Of a stretch of 64,000 nt of DNA, positions 9,853-18,903 are shown piece by piece. The notes beneath the pieces were generated by a model, which saw nothing but the letters and a program-made list of their open reading frames with translations, searched no databases and was not told the DNA's origin. Position numbers and translations under genes: made by a program. Origin of the DNA: Erythrobacter sp. KY5 (GTDB lineage Bacteria; Pseudomonadota; Alphaproteobacteria; Sphingomonadales; Sphingomonadaceae); NCBI RefSeq assembly GCF_003264115.1, contig NZ_CP021912.1, positions 3,207,001 to 3,271,000 on the forward strand, read 5' to 3'. Every line of letters begins with the position of its first letter. The stretch's first letter is position 1.

Positions 9853-10877
9853 ACGCTGCTGGCAACCCGGTGCACTTCCTCGACAAAGGCGGCCTTTTGC
9901 GCCTCGTCGAGGAAGGAGCCTTCGAACGAATTTGCTGCCAGCGTCGCGATATCCTCTATCGACAGGTCGAGCGCTTCTGCGACCGCGCGGTAATTGTCGT
10001 TGATGTAGCCGCCGAAATAGGACGGGTCGTCCGAGTTTACCGTCGCTTTCACCCGGCTTTCGAGCATGGTGCGAACCGGGCTCTTGGCGATGTGGTCGAT
10101 TACGCAGAGCTTGAGGTTTGAGAGCGGGCAAACGGTCAGCGTGTGGCCTTCGCGCACGATCCTCTCGAGCAATGCCGTATCTTCCAGCGCGCGGTTGCCA
10201 TGGTCGATCCGGTCGACTTCGAGCACGTCCAGTGCCTGCCAGACATATTCGGGCGGCCCTTCTTCGCCCGCATGCGCGACCAGTTTCAGCCCCAGCTCGC
10301 GGCACTTGGCAAAGACGCGTGCGAATTTCTCCGGCGGGTGTCCGACTTCGCTGGAATCGAGCCCTACGCCGTCGATCCGGTCGAGCCATGGCATCGCCTC
10401 TTCCAAAGTCGCAAACGCCTCTTCCTCCGACAAATGGCGCAGGAAGCACATGATGAGCTTGTAACTGATGCCAAGCCGCGCCTTCCCCTCGTCAAGCGCG
10501 CGCAGGATGCCGGTGATGACCGTCTCGAATGCGATGCCGCGCTCGGTATGGCCCTGCGGGTCGAAGAAAATCTCGACATGGCGCACATTGTCGCGATGGA
10601 CACGCTCGAGATAGGCGATGGTGAGGTCGTAGAAATCCTGCTCCTCCACCAGCGCCTGCATGCCGAGGTAATAGAGGTCGAGAAACTCCTGAAGGTTCGA
10701 AAACTGATACGCCTCGCGCACTTCCTCGACGCTGGCATAAGGCAGATCGACGCCGTTGCGCTTCGCCAGTTCGAACATCATTTCCGGCTCAAGCGAGCCT
10801 TCGATATGCAGGTGCAGTTCGGCCTTGGGCACCGAGGCGATGAATGCCTCACGGGTCTCGTTTGCGGCCCGGTCCAT
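9849..10877 (-). CDS. Adenine deaminase-type member of the adenosine/adenine deaminase family
   Basis: A 342-residue metal-dependent deaminase. Zinc ligands are in ELHLHIEGS near the N terminus; HAGEEG and HGNRA follow in the middle and [17 protein letters not shown] near the C terminus. The [19 protein letters not shown] and DDPSYFGGY wording is that of the Aah1/bacterial adenine deaminase subgroup, which converts adenine to hypoxanthine, rather than classical adenosine deaminases. Such proteins are often labelled adenosine deaminase. The gene overlaps the upstream phosphoribosyltransferase gene by one base (TGATG), so the two are translationally coupled. This supports a route adenine to hypoxanthine to IMP. 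Substrate choice is inferred from motifs. Confidence 0.8.
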   Translation of the reverse strand: MDRAANETREAFIASVPKAELHLHIEGSLEPEMMFELAKRNGVDLPYASVEEVREAYQFSNLQEFLDLYYLGMQALVEEQDFYDLTIAYLERVHRDNVRHVEIFFDPQGHTERGIAFETVITGILRALDEGKARLGISYKLIMCFLRHLSEEEAFATLEEAMPWLDRIDGVGLDSSEVGHPPEKFARVFAKCRELGLKLVAHAGEEGPPEYVWQALDVLEVDRIDHGNRALEDTALLERIVREGHTLTVCPLSNLKLCVIDHIAKSPVRTMLESRVKATVNSDDPSYFGGYINDNYRAVAEALDLSIEDIATLAANSFEGSFLDEAQKAAFVEEVHRVASSV

Positions 10878-11443
10878 CAGGCTTGTCCTTTCAGTTTGAG
10901 TATTTCATCCGCACACGGCTTGTGGCTGCGGATTTCCTCATCGGATAGGCCGTTCAGCTCATGCGGGAAAATCAGCCAGTCCTCGGTCTCGCGCATGTAG
11001 TAGTCGGGCGTCAGCGCGGTCTGGTTTTTCGATGGCTTGTAGAAAACGGTTGCCACCTTGATCGTCTCAGGCGTGTTGCGGCGGCAGCGTTTGCCCAGTT
11101 CATCTATGAATGCCTCGACCGAACGGCCCGTATCGAACACATCGTCGACGATCAGCAGCGCGTCTTGTGCATTGAGCGTATCGATCAGATAGCCGAGCGC
11201 GAAGACTTTCACGTGGCGCGATTGTTCGCCGATGCCAGTATAGGACGAGGTGCGGATCGCGATGTGGTCGCATTCGAACCCGCGCGCTTCTAGCAATTCC
11301 TGCACGGCAATCCCGATCGGCGCACCGCCGCGCCAGATGCCGACGATATGCGTTGGCACAAACCCCGAAGCGATGATCTGGTTGGCGAGCGCAAACGAAA
11401 GCTCAAGCAGTTCGTTTGCGTCCAGATACTGCTTTTGCTCCAA
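10877..11443 (-). CDS. Purine (hypoxanthine-type) phosphoribosyltransferase
   Basis: A 188-residue type I phosphoribosyltransferase with the PRPP-binding loop LLIVDDVFDTGRS at about residues 94-106. An early GIWRGGAPIG segment follows the Rossmann strand. Family members transfer phosphoribose from PRPP to a purine base. Coupling with the adenine deaminase downstream suggests hypoxanthine is the substrate. Translation probably begins at TTG: a GGAG lies 8 bases upstream, and the only nearby ATG is followed directly by a stop. The substrate could also be xanthine or guanine. Confidence 0.75.
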   Translation of the reverse strand: MEQKQYLDANELLELSFALANQIIASGFVPTHIVGIWRGGAPIGIAVQELLEARGFECDHIAIRTSSYTGIGEQSRHVKVFALGYLIDTLNAQDALLIVDDVFDTGRSVEAFIDELGKRCRRNTPETIKVATVFYKPSKNQTALTPDYYMRETEDWLIFPHELNGLSDEEIRSHKPCADEILKLKGQA

Positions 11444-11607
11444 GATTACATCTCCGCACAGTTCGATTACGGCCCAAGAGCTAGCGATATTTCAAGTGCC
11501 GGTCCAATGCTGCGACCTTGCTGATGAAGTTGATGGTTTAGCGTTTGTAAACTCTGGCAAATTACAGCGAGGTTGGAACTGGAACGGATCGTTTGAAGGG
11601 GGTTGCA

Positions 11608-13434
11608 ATGGGTTTCATGGGTTTTGGTCGCAAGACCTTCGGTCGCAAGGGGCTCGCCCCGCTTGAACCGGAAAAGCCCAAAACGGGCCGGATTTTCGGC
11701 AATCGCCCGTCGCGCGGCGGCGGTGGGGGCGGTGGTGGCTCGCCATTCGAGCGCTTCTTTGCCGACGCGCGCGACATGGTCAGCAATTCTTCTTATCCGG
11801 CATCGGGCTGCGGTAAGGCGCTGGACCTTCTAACTCCCGAAGAGCGCGGCGATCTGCTTGCCGACATCGTCATGGGCCAAGGCCATCACGGCAATTTCAA
11901 ACATGACGCATCGGGCGCCGAACTGATCGCGCAGCACGGCCTTTCCACCATGTGGCAAAAGGAAATCGAGGTGCGAAAGGAGCATTTGCCCGCGCTTCTC
12001 ACGCTCCTTATTCGCAACAAGGATTACCGGACCCGCTATTATTATTCGAGCCAGTTCGAAACGCTGCTCAAGCTCATTAACAGCGCGATCAAGCAAGGGG
12101 GGTATCTCTCTTCAGGCGATTGCGAGGACATCGCCGAAATGGCGAGCGAGATCAGGCAGGGTCGCTCGACCTATCGCAAGGCCGACACCAAGAAGATGAT
12201 CTTGCGCGCCGAACGCCTCGAAAAGCTGGCCGGTGTCGAAGTGAGCGCGACCGAATTCCTGATGGAGCGCTGTGAGGGCGCGGAAAACGAATTTGCGATC
12301 CCCGATAAGGAACGCCCGAACGCGCAGTTCTGGGCCGACTTGCTGGCCGAGGTCGCGGCCAATCTGAACGACATTCGCCTTGCCACGAAAGGCTCGAAAC
12401 GAGCCGCTTGGGCCAGCAGTGAAGCGGCCTTCAACGCCCAATGGCCTGCCTGCGGCGATGTGCGCCCGAGCTATGCCGACTGGAAGGCGTCCGGCCAGCC
12501 GGTCGCGGATCTCAAGGCCAATAACGGTCGGCGCAACGGATGGGCCGATACGGAAAGCTACCGCACCCTGCCCGGCACGATTGCGGGCGCGGTGGCGCAT
12601 TCGCGCTATGACTGGAGCATGAGCCAGATCCCCGGCCTCGACGTGCTGGCCGACCTTGAGAACCCCGCCTGGACCGCTCTGGTCGAGCATCTCATCACCC
12701 AGCGGCGCGCGACCAAGGCGACGAAGACATGGCAGAAGGAAGCGATCGAACTGTGCAAGCCGCTCGGCATTGAGACGGTCGAGGCGAAACTGCACGAATG
12801 GCTGGCGTTGTTCCATTCGCCCGCGCTTGGCCGTGCGAACTACACCGCGGTCGTCAATGGCGACCGCTTCGCCTACACGATCGACCGGCTCGAAGAGGCC
12901 CATGGCGACTGGCCGCAGCGCCACGCTGACGAGGTCGAAGCGCTTGGCAAGGCGATCGCGATCTGCGCTGCGAGTGGCGGAAAACATGGCCTCGACTACT
13001 CGCTTGGCTGCAAGCTCGTGCTGACCGACGATCACAGCTACAAGAACAAGACCGCGACCACCGGCGTGCTCGACCTGCCCAAGCCAAGCTACAAGCACGC
13101 CGACGGCCGCACCGCGTACAAGTCGCTTTCCAGCTTCATGCGGCTGAGCGTCGAGAACGAGGAATTCGTGCGCGGTGCGCTGTGGCTGGTGGCGCTGATG
13201 CCAGACCGGGCGCGCGCGATCGAGGCGCTGGAGCTGACAGCGCTGAGCGCTGCGACCTATCTGTGGACCGGCGAGGACGCGATGCGTTCGAAGATCATCG
13301 CCAACGCCGCCATCGCAACGCTGATCGCGATGGGCGGCGACGATGTCGATGCGCCGGTGCTGCGTCTTTCGAAACTGGTCGAACACCGCACCATTCAGGC
13401 GCCGCTGCTCAAGCACCTCAATGCCGAGAGCTAG
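11608..13434 (+). CDS. Uncharacterised helical protein of the WGR-helicase island
   Basis: I do not recognise this 608-residue protein with certainty. It begins with a basic stretch (MGFMGFGRKTFGRKG) and a low-complexity linker with eight glycines (residues ~36-44). The rest is an all-helical, probably HEAT-like body: repeated paired helices near residues 70-160, and at the C terminus ALSAATYLWTG, NAAIATLIAMGG and LRLSKLVEHRTIQAPLLKHL. The C-terminal wording recalls MolR/DUF4132-type proteins associated with WGR domains, but this is a weak impression. ATG at 11608 is chosen because GAAGGGGG lies 5-6 bases upstream; the TTG at 11593 overlaps that SD. It converges on the WGR helicase gene with three bases between stops. 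Confidence 0.6.
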   Translation: MGFMGFGRKTFGRKGLAPLEPEKPKTGRIFGNRPSRGGGGGGGGSPFERFFADARDMVSNSSYPASGCGKALDLLTPEERGDLLADIVMGQGHHGNFKHDASGAELIAQHGLSTMWQKEIEVRKEHLPALLTLLIRNKDYRTRYYYSSQFETLLKLINSAIKQGGYLSSGDCEDIAEMASEIRQGRSTYRKADTKKMILRAERLEKLAGVEVSATEFLMERCEGAENEFAIPDKERPNAQFWADLLAEVAANLNDIRLATKGSKRAAWASSEAAFNAQWPACGDVRPSYADWKASGQPVADLKANNGRRNGWADTESYRTLPGTIAGAVAHSRYDWSMSQIPGLDVLADLENPAWTALVEHLITQRRATKATKTWQKEAIELCKPLGIETVEAKLHEWLALFHSPALGRANYTAVVNGDRFAYTIDRLEEAHGDWPQRHADEVEALGKAIAICAASGGKHGLDYSLGCKLVLTDDHSYKNKTATTGVLDLPKPSYKHADGRTAYKSLSSFMRLSVENEEFVRGALWLVALMPDRARAIEALELTALSAATYLWTGEDAMRSKIIANAAIATLIAMGGDDVDAPVLRLSKLVEHRTIQAPLLKHLNAES

Positions 13435-13437
13435 GCC

Positions 13438-16400
13438 TTAGCTGTATTCTTCGTAGCCCTTGCGGGTTTTTTCCAGCGTCAGCTTGTTCGCCTCGCGCCG
13501 CGCGCGGTCTTCGTCGGCAAAGGATTTGACCACACGCTGACCCTTGGTGTCGACGCGTCCGAACTCGACGATGAGGTCGGTGCCATCGACGCCCACGCGC
13601 CAGAATTTGTTCGAAGCGCCCGCAACGAGGCGGTATTCGGTCATGCCGGTTGCGCTTGTCTCAGCATTCTCCTGATCGCTGTCCCCTGCATCGGTAGCGG
13701 CTTCCGGCGCAGCGGGTTCGGGAGAGGCAATCGGGGTGATGGTGGTGCCCGCAATCGGATCGGGATCGGCCAGCTCCCAGCTTGACCGGGCAATCTCGCG
13801 CTCGATCCGTTCGACCACCGCTGCGCGATTGCGCAGCCAGCTGGTCACCGGCACATCGACCACCCGCCAGCCAAAGGCGCGCAGGATGCCGGAGCGAAAG
13901 ACGAAGCGCTCCTCGATGGCTTCGGGCGACGTCGTCTCGCGGTCGAGCAACACGGCAAGCGCGTAGCCCCCGCCATCCGGATCGACGATCGCGAGGTCAC
14001 AGCGGAAGCTTGCGCCGCCGACATGCTCGTGCACCTCATGCCCCTTCGCGCGGAGGGCTGCGGCAATCGCGCTTCGCACCGGATCGTTCGGCAATTCGGC
14101 ATCGAAGGTGCGCGCCGCATCGGGGTTGAGCGTCGCCAGCACAGCCTGCGCGTTGTCATGCGCGCCGTCCGATTGCGCCTCGGCGAAGGCGAGGAAGCTG
14201 CGAAGCGCGCGCGCGCCGTCATTGTGGATGTTGGTGATCGCCTCGGGCGCGATGGTGGAGACGATTGCCATATGCCGTTTCGCGCGGCTGAAGATCACGT
14301 TGAGCCGCTTTTCCCCGCCGCGCTGGTTGATGGGCCCGAAATTCATCACCATCCGGCCATTGGGGCCCGGCGCGTAGCACACGCTCATCAGGATAATGTC
14401 GCGCTCATCGCCTTGCACATTTTCAAGGTTCTTGACGAAGAGGCCGGTATATTGCCCATCATCCTCGCGCTCTACCTCGCGCGTGAGCGCGGCGGCGAAA
14501 GGTTCGTCCTCTGCTGCCAGCTTCTCAAGCGCGTCCTCGATCTCAGATTGCTGCGCTTCGGAGAAGGCGACGATGCCAATGGTCTGCCCCGTCTCGCGCA
14601 TCAAAAGCTCGCGCACGAGCCCTGCGATATAGCGCGCTTCGGGCAGGTTGGCGCGGCGGTCGTAAACGCCGTCCTCGATCCGGTGCGCGGTGATCGGCGC
14701 GGCCAGCAGACGGTCGACGCCGGTGCCCCACGCGCCCTCGTCCTCGGAATTGACCGGGCCGCCCGCAGCGTCACGCTTATGCAGTGAGCGGTCGGGAATG
14801 GTGACAAGCTCGCCCGCATAGAAGGCCGCGTTCGAAAAGCTGATAAGCGCTTCGAACCGGCTGCGATAATGCCATGCAAGCAAGGTCGCAGGCAGGTTGC
14901 GCGCAGCCTGGCTGAGCAAGCTGTCGGCATCGAGCACGATGGCGATCCGCTCCCCGTCTTCCTCGGCGAGGATCTCCATGTCCTCGTCATTTTGCGAGGT
15001 CGCAAAGAAGCTGGTCGGCGGCAGCTGCATTTCGTCGCCAACGATCACCACCTGACGCGAACGGCACAGCGCGGGCACGGCGTCCTCGGTCGGGACCTGG
15101 CTCGCCTCGTCGAAGATGACGACATCGAACAGGTCAGGTTCGAGCGGCAGCGTGTCGGACACCGAAAGCGGGCTCATCAGCCAGACGGGTTTCAAATCAT
15201 TGACCACCCGGCCCGTATCGCCGCTCGCCATCTCGCGGATCGATTTATAACGCATGGTCTTGCCGAACTCATGCTCAAGCTCGCGCCGACCATTGGCGTA
15301 GACCTTCTTGAACGCGCGGCCATCATTGTCGAGCTGTGTGACCGAGGTTTCGGACAGCTTCACATTGTCGCGGAACTGTCGGTGAAGCGTCGCGCGGATC
15401 GCAGCCGAGTTCTGATCGCGCAACACCTCGCGCGCAGCCGCAGCACGGCGCGTCGTCGCGATGATGCGGTCGATATCGAAGCGGCGGATTTCCGGATTGC
15501 TGCGCTCTTTTTGCGCGATAGCCTCATCGACGATGAGCGCTTCAATCCCGCCCAGCGGCAGGGGCAAATGGGTGAGCGCGCGCGCAACCGGCTCGGGCGC
15601 GCTGTGCAGCTCGGTCAGGTGCGGCAGGCAATCGGGCAGATCGTCGAGATTCTCGCGCAGATCGCGCAGCAATTCGGCCAGCTCATCAAGAGTGATATCG
15701 CTCAATGCGCCGAACGTATTGGTGACCGTGTCGCTGAAAGATCGCATCGCAGCGCCAGCCTGCGCCATGCGGGCGAGCGCCTGCCCGCCATTGGGCGTGG
15801 AGGCTAGCGCGAGCAGCTTTTCCACGGCCTTTGACGGCGTGCCCTCAAGTATCGTGTTTCGAAATGCGAGCAATCCGGCAAGGTCATTGGTGCCAAGACG
15901 CTCTTCGATCATCTTGCGGGCGCCTGCCAGTTCATCGCGCGCGCCATGGAGCTGCGACAGCGTCTCAAGCACGGCGGTAATCTTCGGCTTCACGGCATGC
16001 GAGGCAAAGTCATAACGCGACGCGACAGTCGCCTTGAGCGAGCGCCACTCGCCGCTGAAAAAGGCGAAGAGCGATCCTTCCTTCGAGCGAGCCAGATCCA
16101 GCGCGGCGGCGGTATCGGCGGGGTCCAGCGGGTCGCTCCACCCGCTTGCATTCTTTGCGGCTTCGGCTTGCGCTGCTTCGAGCGAGGCAATGCGGGCGAC
16201 ATCGGCCTTGAGCGCCTTGGTATCTTCCGAAAGCGGGTCAAGAAGGCGCGGAGAATTGGCGAGCCCGGTCGCAGCCAGTTTCTCGGCCAGCGCGGCGATC
16301 TCTCCTGCTTCGGCAAACATCGTGCCCCCCGACAGCGGAATGTCGGCATCCTCGAACAGGGGATCGAGCCGCTCAAGCTGGGCTTCGGCGGTATCGATAG

Positions 16401-18903
16401 CCGCCTCTATCGCGGCATAGGGCCGATCCTGCCGCAGGATGTCTGCGCGCAACCGGGCGAAGGGGTGGGTCGCGATTTGCGAGACGCCAACCAGTTCGTG
16501 CATGGCGCGTGTTACGCGCTCGATCATGGTGCGGTTGGCGTCCCATTGCGCCAGACCGGGCAGGCTTTCACGCGTTGCAGCCCCGATCGACGCATCAGGC
16601 CCCGGCAACCCCGCCGCGCGGCGCACGAGGTCGCGCAAGGATGCGCCGTTGCCGTCATCGGCAGCGCCCACCACCGCTTCGAACGAGGCAATCTGCTGCA
16701 AATGTTCGTTCAGTGCCGCGACCGTCTGGGCACGCGCAGCGCGAGCATCTTCGAGCTGGTCCGAGGTCCGCCCCCAGCGCTCATAGTGATCGCGAAGGTC
16801 GGCGATGAAGTCCTTCTTGTCGTCCTGCGCATCGTGAATGATCGTCGCCAGCCCATCGAGCCCCGCCTGACCCAGACGGTGATACACCACGTCGAGCGCG
16901 GCGCGCTTTTCGCATACGAACAGCACGCGTTTTCCCCGACCCGCATAGTCGGCGATCAGGTTGGTAATGGTCTGCGACTTGCCGGTGCCTGGCGGTCCTT
17001 GAATGATGTAGCTGCGCCCGGTGCGGGCAAAGGCGACCGCCTGTTCCTGCGTCGCATCGCTCGGCACGACGCTCCACTGTTGCTCAGGCGGGATCGGCGG
17101 CGGCGCATCCTCGACGAAAGGGCGCGGTTCGATGGAGAAAACCTGATCGAAACCCGGCTGCGTTCCGGGGTCATCGATGAGCGCGTTGTAATCGCGCACC
17201 AGCGACATCTTCTTGTAATTGAAGTTCGCCAGTGTCACTCCGGTTAAGTCTATCGACCACGAGAATTTGTGCCCCTCGCCGTTTGCCTTGCCGTAGGACA
17301 GCGCCTCGGTTTCGGCGACCATCAACTCGCGCTTGGCCTGATAGCCGCCGCCGGCCGCCATGCGTTGCGGGAGAGCATCGGGCTTCACGAACTTCTCGAA
17401 CAGGGCAAGGCCAAGCGGGCGATAATCGTCGCGCGAATAGTTGAAGTCGGCCTTTGCGCTAATCGTTTCCTTGCGGCCCGAGCGGCGACGGTTGAACTTG
17501 TTCACCCGAGCGACCGCGCGCTGCATGATCAGGCGGATTTCGGGCCGTTCCTGCAATTCCAGACGCACGCCCGGCTCGCTTTCGTGGATCTGCGTGCGGA
17601 TCGCCTCGTGCACTGCCTCAATAGGCGTTTCGGCAAGGTCGACGCTTTCAGGCAGGTCGATATCGTAAAGTTGGCGGAGCATGTGGCGCAGCGCGGGGTT
17701 GAATTCGGCCACGCTGTCCTGGCAGGTCATGACATATTGATCGCGCACACCCTTGCGTTTCTTCACCTCTACGGGAAGCCACAGCAGCGGCGAGCTGATC
17801 CGATCCTCCGGCGCTTCCTTGAGGTTGTGCCAGTGCAGGAAAGCGACCGTCAGGCGCAGGCTGGAAAATCCGTATTCGTTCCGGTTGCGGCGGTTTTCCT
17901 GAATGATGCGGTCAAGCTGCGAGGGGATTTGCGGCTGATCTTCGAACCGCAGCCAGCGATTGAGCGGTACGGATTTCCCGCCCAGCACGTCCTGCGTGAA
18001 CTTGCCCTTCCACGTGCACAGCGAGTCCGCCCGCACGCTCTCGATCCGCATCACCATCGGCATGCTCGCCTCGGTCAGGTTGATCGAGCTTTGCGTGGCG
18101 CGAAAGTGGATCAGCCGGTTGCGGCGCGAGAGGTCGAACAACCGGTCGCGCAGGTGCGAGAGCACCGCCGCGCGGCGTCCGGGCACGCCTTGCGCCTCTG
18201 CCATGACGCGCTCGACCTCGATGCCGGTGGGCTGGTCGCGCCACGTGTCGAGCCGTCGTGCAAGCTCGGCGACATCGGTTGCGCGTGAATGGCGGTTGAG
18301 CTCGGTCGCCTCGAGAATGAGCGAGGCGATGACCGGGTGAAGGCGCGGCGCGATGGCGAACAGGTTGTCGCGGTTCATTGAGAACCTCTTCAGGTCCTCG
18401 AACTCGCGCGGGTCGATCCCGCAGGCAAGCGAGGCCATGACCATGCCCAGCTGAAAGACGTCGGTGATCTCGTCATGGTGGCCAAGCTCGATTTCCCAGC
18501 TGCGAAGCCCTGTGATGTAAGACGGCGCCTTGAGCTCGATCTCTTCCCCGTCGAGCACCGAGAGATCGTCGATCTTCGTCCCGCGCTCCTCGTCCTGTGT
18601 GACGCGGTAATTGCCCACCAGCTTGAGCGCGCTGGAAACCTGCGGCTGAATATCGTGAATCGCCTTGAGATTGCTGCTCGGCGCTTCGCCCGCCGTATCG
18701 GCAAGCGCCAGCTGGCCGTCCTCAAGCTCAATCACGCTGTCGAGCGCAATCCGCGCGACCAGCCCCTGTTCGTGAAGCTGTGCGATCTGTCGCATCAGGC
18801 CGAGCATCGCGTGAACGATATCGTCCTGCGACAGCACGCGCGCATCTTCGAGGACTGCGCCCAGCAGCCGCGTCGGCGCTGCCTGTTCCAAAGTCTCGCT
18901 CAT
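13438..18903 (-). CDS. Giant pseudokinase-DUF4011-SF1 helicase-nuclease-WGR protein
   Basis: A 1821-residue multidomain protein. Residues ~10-230 look like a protein-kinase fold (LRQIAQLHEQGLVARIALDSV, then DVFQLGMVMASLACG), but the HRD and DFG motifs are lost. A DUF4011 segment begins near 250 (DRLFDLSRRNRLIHF). The superfamily 1 helicase has Walker A GPPGTGKS at ~636, Walker B FDEASQVP at ~1261, GDEMQLPP at ~1287, and later motifs QGDERDIILMS and NVIFSRAKRHM. Near 1600-1700 is a Vsr/DUF559-like nuclease region (RCDLAIVDPDGGGYALAVLLD). The last ~65 residues form a WGR-like domain (KFWRVGVDG, EFGRVDTKGQ). The start at 18903 is set by an ATGA overlap with the upstream metalloprotein gene. Related DUF4011-helicase-nuclease proteins act in phage defence; that role here is inferred. 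Confidence 0.8.
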   Translation of the reverse strand: MSETLEQAAPTRLLGAVLEDARVLSQDDIVHAMLGLMRQIAQLHEQGLVARIALDSVIELEDGQLALADTAGEAPSSNLKAIHDIQPQVSSALKLVGNYRVTQDEERGTKIDDLSVLDGEEIELKAPSYITGLRSWEIELGHHDEITDVFQLGMVMASLACGIDPREFEDLKRFSMNRDNLFAIAPRLHPVIASLILEATELNRHSRATDVAELARRLDTWRDQPTGIEVERVMAEAQGVPGRRAAVLSHLRDRLFDLSRRNRLIHFRATQSSINLTEASMPMVMRIESVRADSLCTWKGKFTQDVLGGKSVPLNRWLRFEDQPQIPSQLDRIIQENRRNRNEYGFSSLRLTVAFLHWHNLKEAPEDRISSPLLWLPVEVKKRKGVRDQYVMTCQDSVAEFNPALRHMLRQLYDIDLPESVDLAETPIEAVHEAIRTQIHESEPGVRLELQERPEIRLIMQRAVARVNKFNRRRSGRKETISAKADFNYSRDDYRPLGLALFEKFVKPDALPQRMAAGGGYQAKRELMVAETEALSYGKANGEGHKFSWSIDLTGVTLANFNYKKMSLVRDYNALIDDPGTQPGFDQVFSIEPRPFVEDAPPPIPPEQQWSVVPSDATQEQAVAFARTGRSYIIQGPPGTGKSQTITNLIADYAGRGKRVLFVCEKRAALDVVYHRLGQAGLDGLATIIHDAQDDKKDFIADLRDHYERWGRTSDQLEDARAARAQTVAALNEHLQQIASFEAVVGAADDGNGASLRDLVRRAAGLPGPDASIGAATRESLPGLAQWDANRTMIERVTRAMHELVGVSQIATHPFARLRADILRQDRPYAAIEAAIDTAEAQLERLDPLFEDADIPLSGGTMFAEAGEIAALAEKLAATGLANSPRLLDPLSEDTKALKADVARIASLEAAQAEAAKNASGWSDPLDPADTAAALDLARSKEGSLFAFFSGEWRSLKATVASRYDFASHAVKPKITAVLETLSQLHGARDELAGARKMIEERLGTNDLAGLLAFRNTILEGTPSKAVEKLLALASTPNGGQALARMAQAGAAMRSFSDTVTNTFGALSDITLDELAELLRDLRENLDDLPDCLPHLTELHSAPEPVARALTHLPLPLGGIEALIVDEAIAQKERSNPEIRRFDIDRIIATTRRAAAAREVLRDQNSAAIRATLHRQFRDNVKLSETSVTQLDNDGRAFKKVYANGRRELEHEFGKTMRYKSIREMASGDTGRVVNDLKPVWLMSPLSVSDTLPLEPDLFDVVIFDEASQVPTEDAVPALCRSRQVVIVGDEMQLPPTSFFATSQNDEDMEILAEEDGERIAIVLDADSLLSQAARNLPATLLAWHYRSRFEALISFSNAAFYAGELVTIPDRSLHKRDAAGGPVNSEDEGAWGTGVDRLLAAPITAHRIEDGVYDRRANLPEARYIAGLVRELLMRETGQTIGIVAFSEAQQSEIEDALEKLAAEDEPFAAALTREVEREDDGQYTGLFVKNLENVQGDERDIILMSVCYAPGPNGRMVMNFGPINQRGGEKRLNVIFSRAKRHMAIVSTIAPEAITNIHNDGARALRSFLAFAEAQSDGAHDNAQAVLATLNPDAARTFDAELPNDPVRSAIAAALRAKGHEVHEHVGGASFRCDLAIVDPDGGGYALAVLLDRETTSPEAIEERFVFRSGILRAFGWRVVDVPVTSWLRNRAAVVERIEREIARSSWELADPDPIAGTTITPIASPEPAAPEAATDAGDSDQENAETSATGMTEYRLVAGASNKFWRVGVDGTDLIVEFGRVDTKGQRVVKSFADEDRARREANKLTLEKTRKGYEEYS

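Noticed and set aside
7882..10449. An 855-codon open frame on the minus strand opposite dabA and the adenine deaminase gene
   Set aside because: Shadow frame created by high GC. It opposes intact dabA with all zinc ligands, reads as Arg/His-rich text without a family signature and crosses into another gene.
12112..13416. A 434-codon minus-strand frame opposite the helical protein gene
   Set aside because: The sense frame has an SD, a good start and consistent protein-like composition; the antisense frame does not resemble any family.
15946..17247. A 433-codon plus-strand frame opposite the helicase
   Set aside because: Lies wholly inside the helicase, antisense to its Walker A; no SD and composition of a shadow frame.
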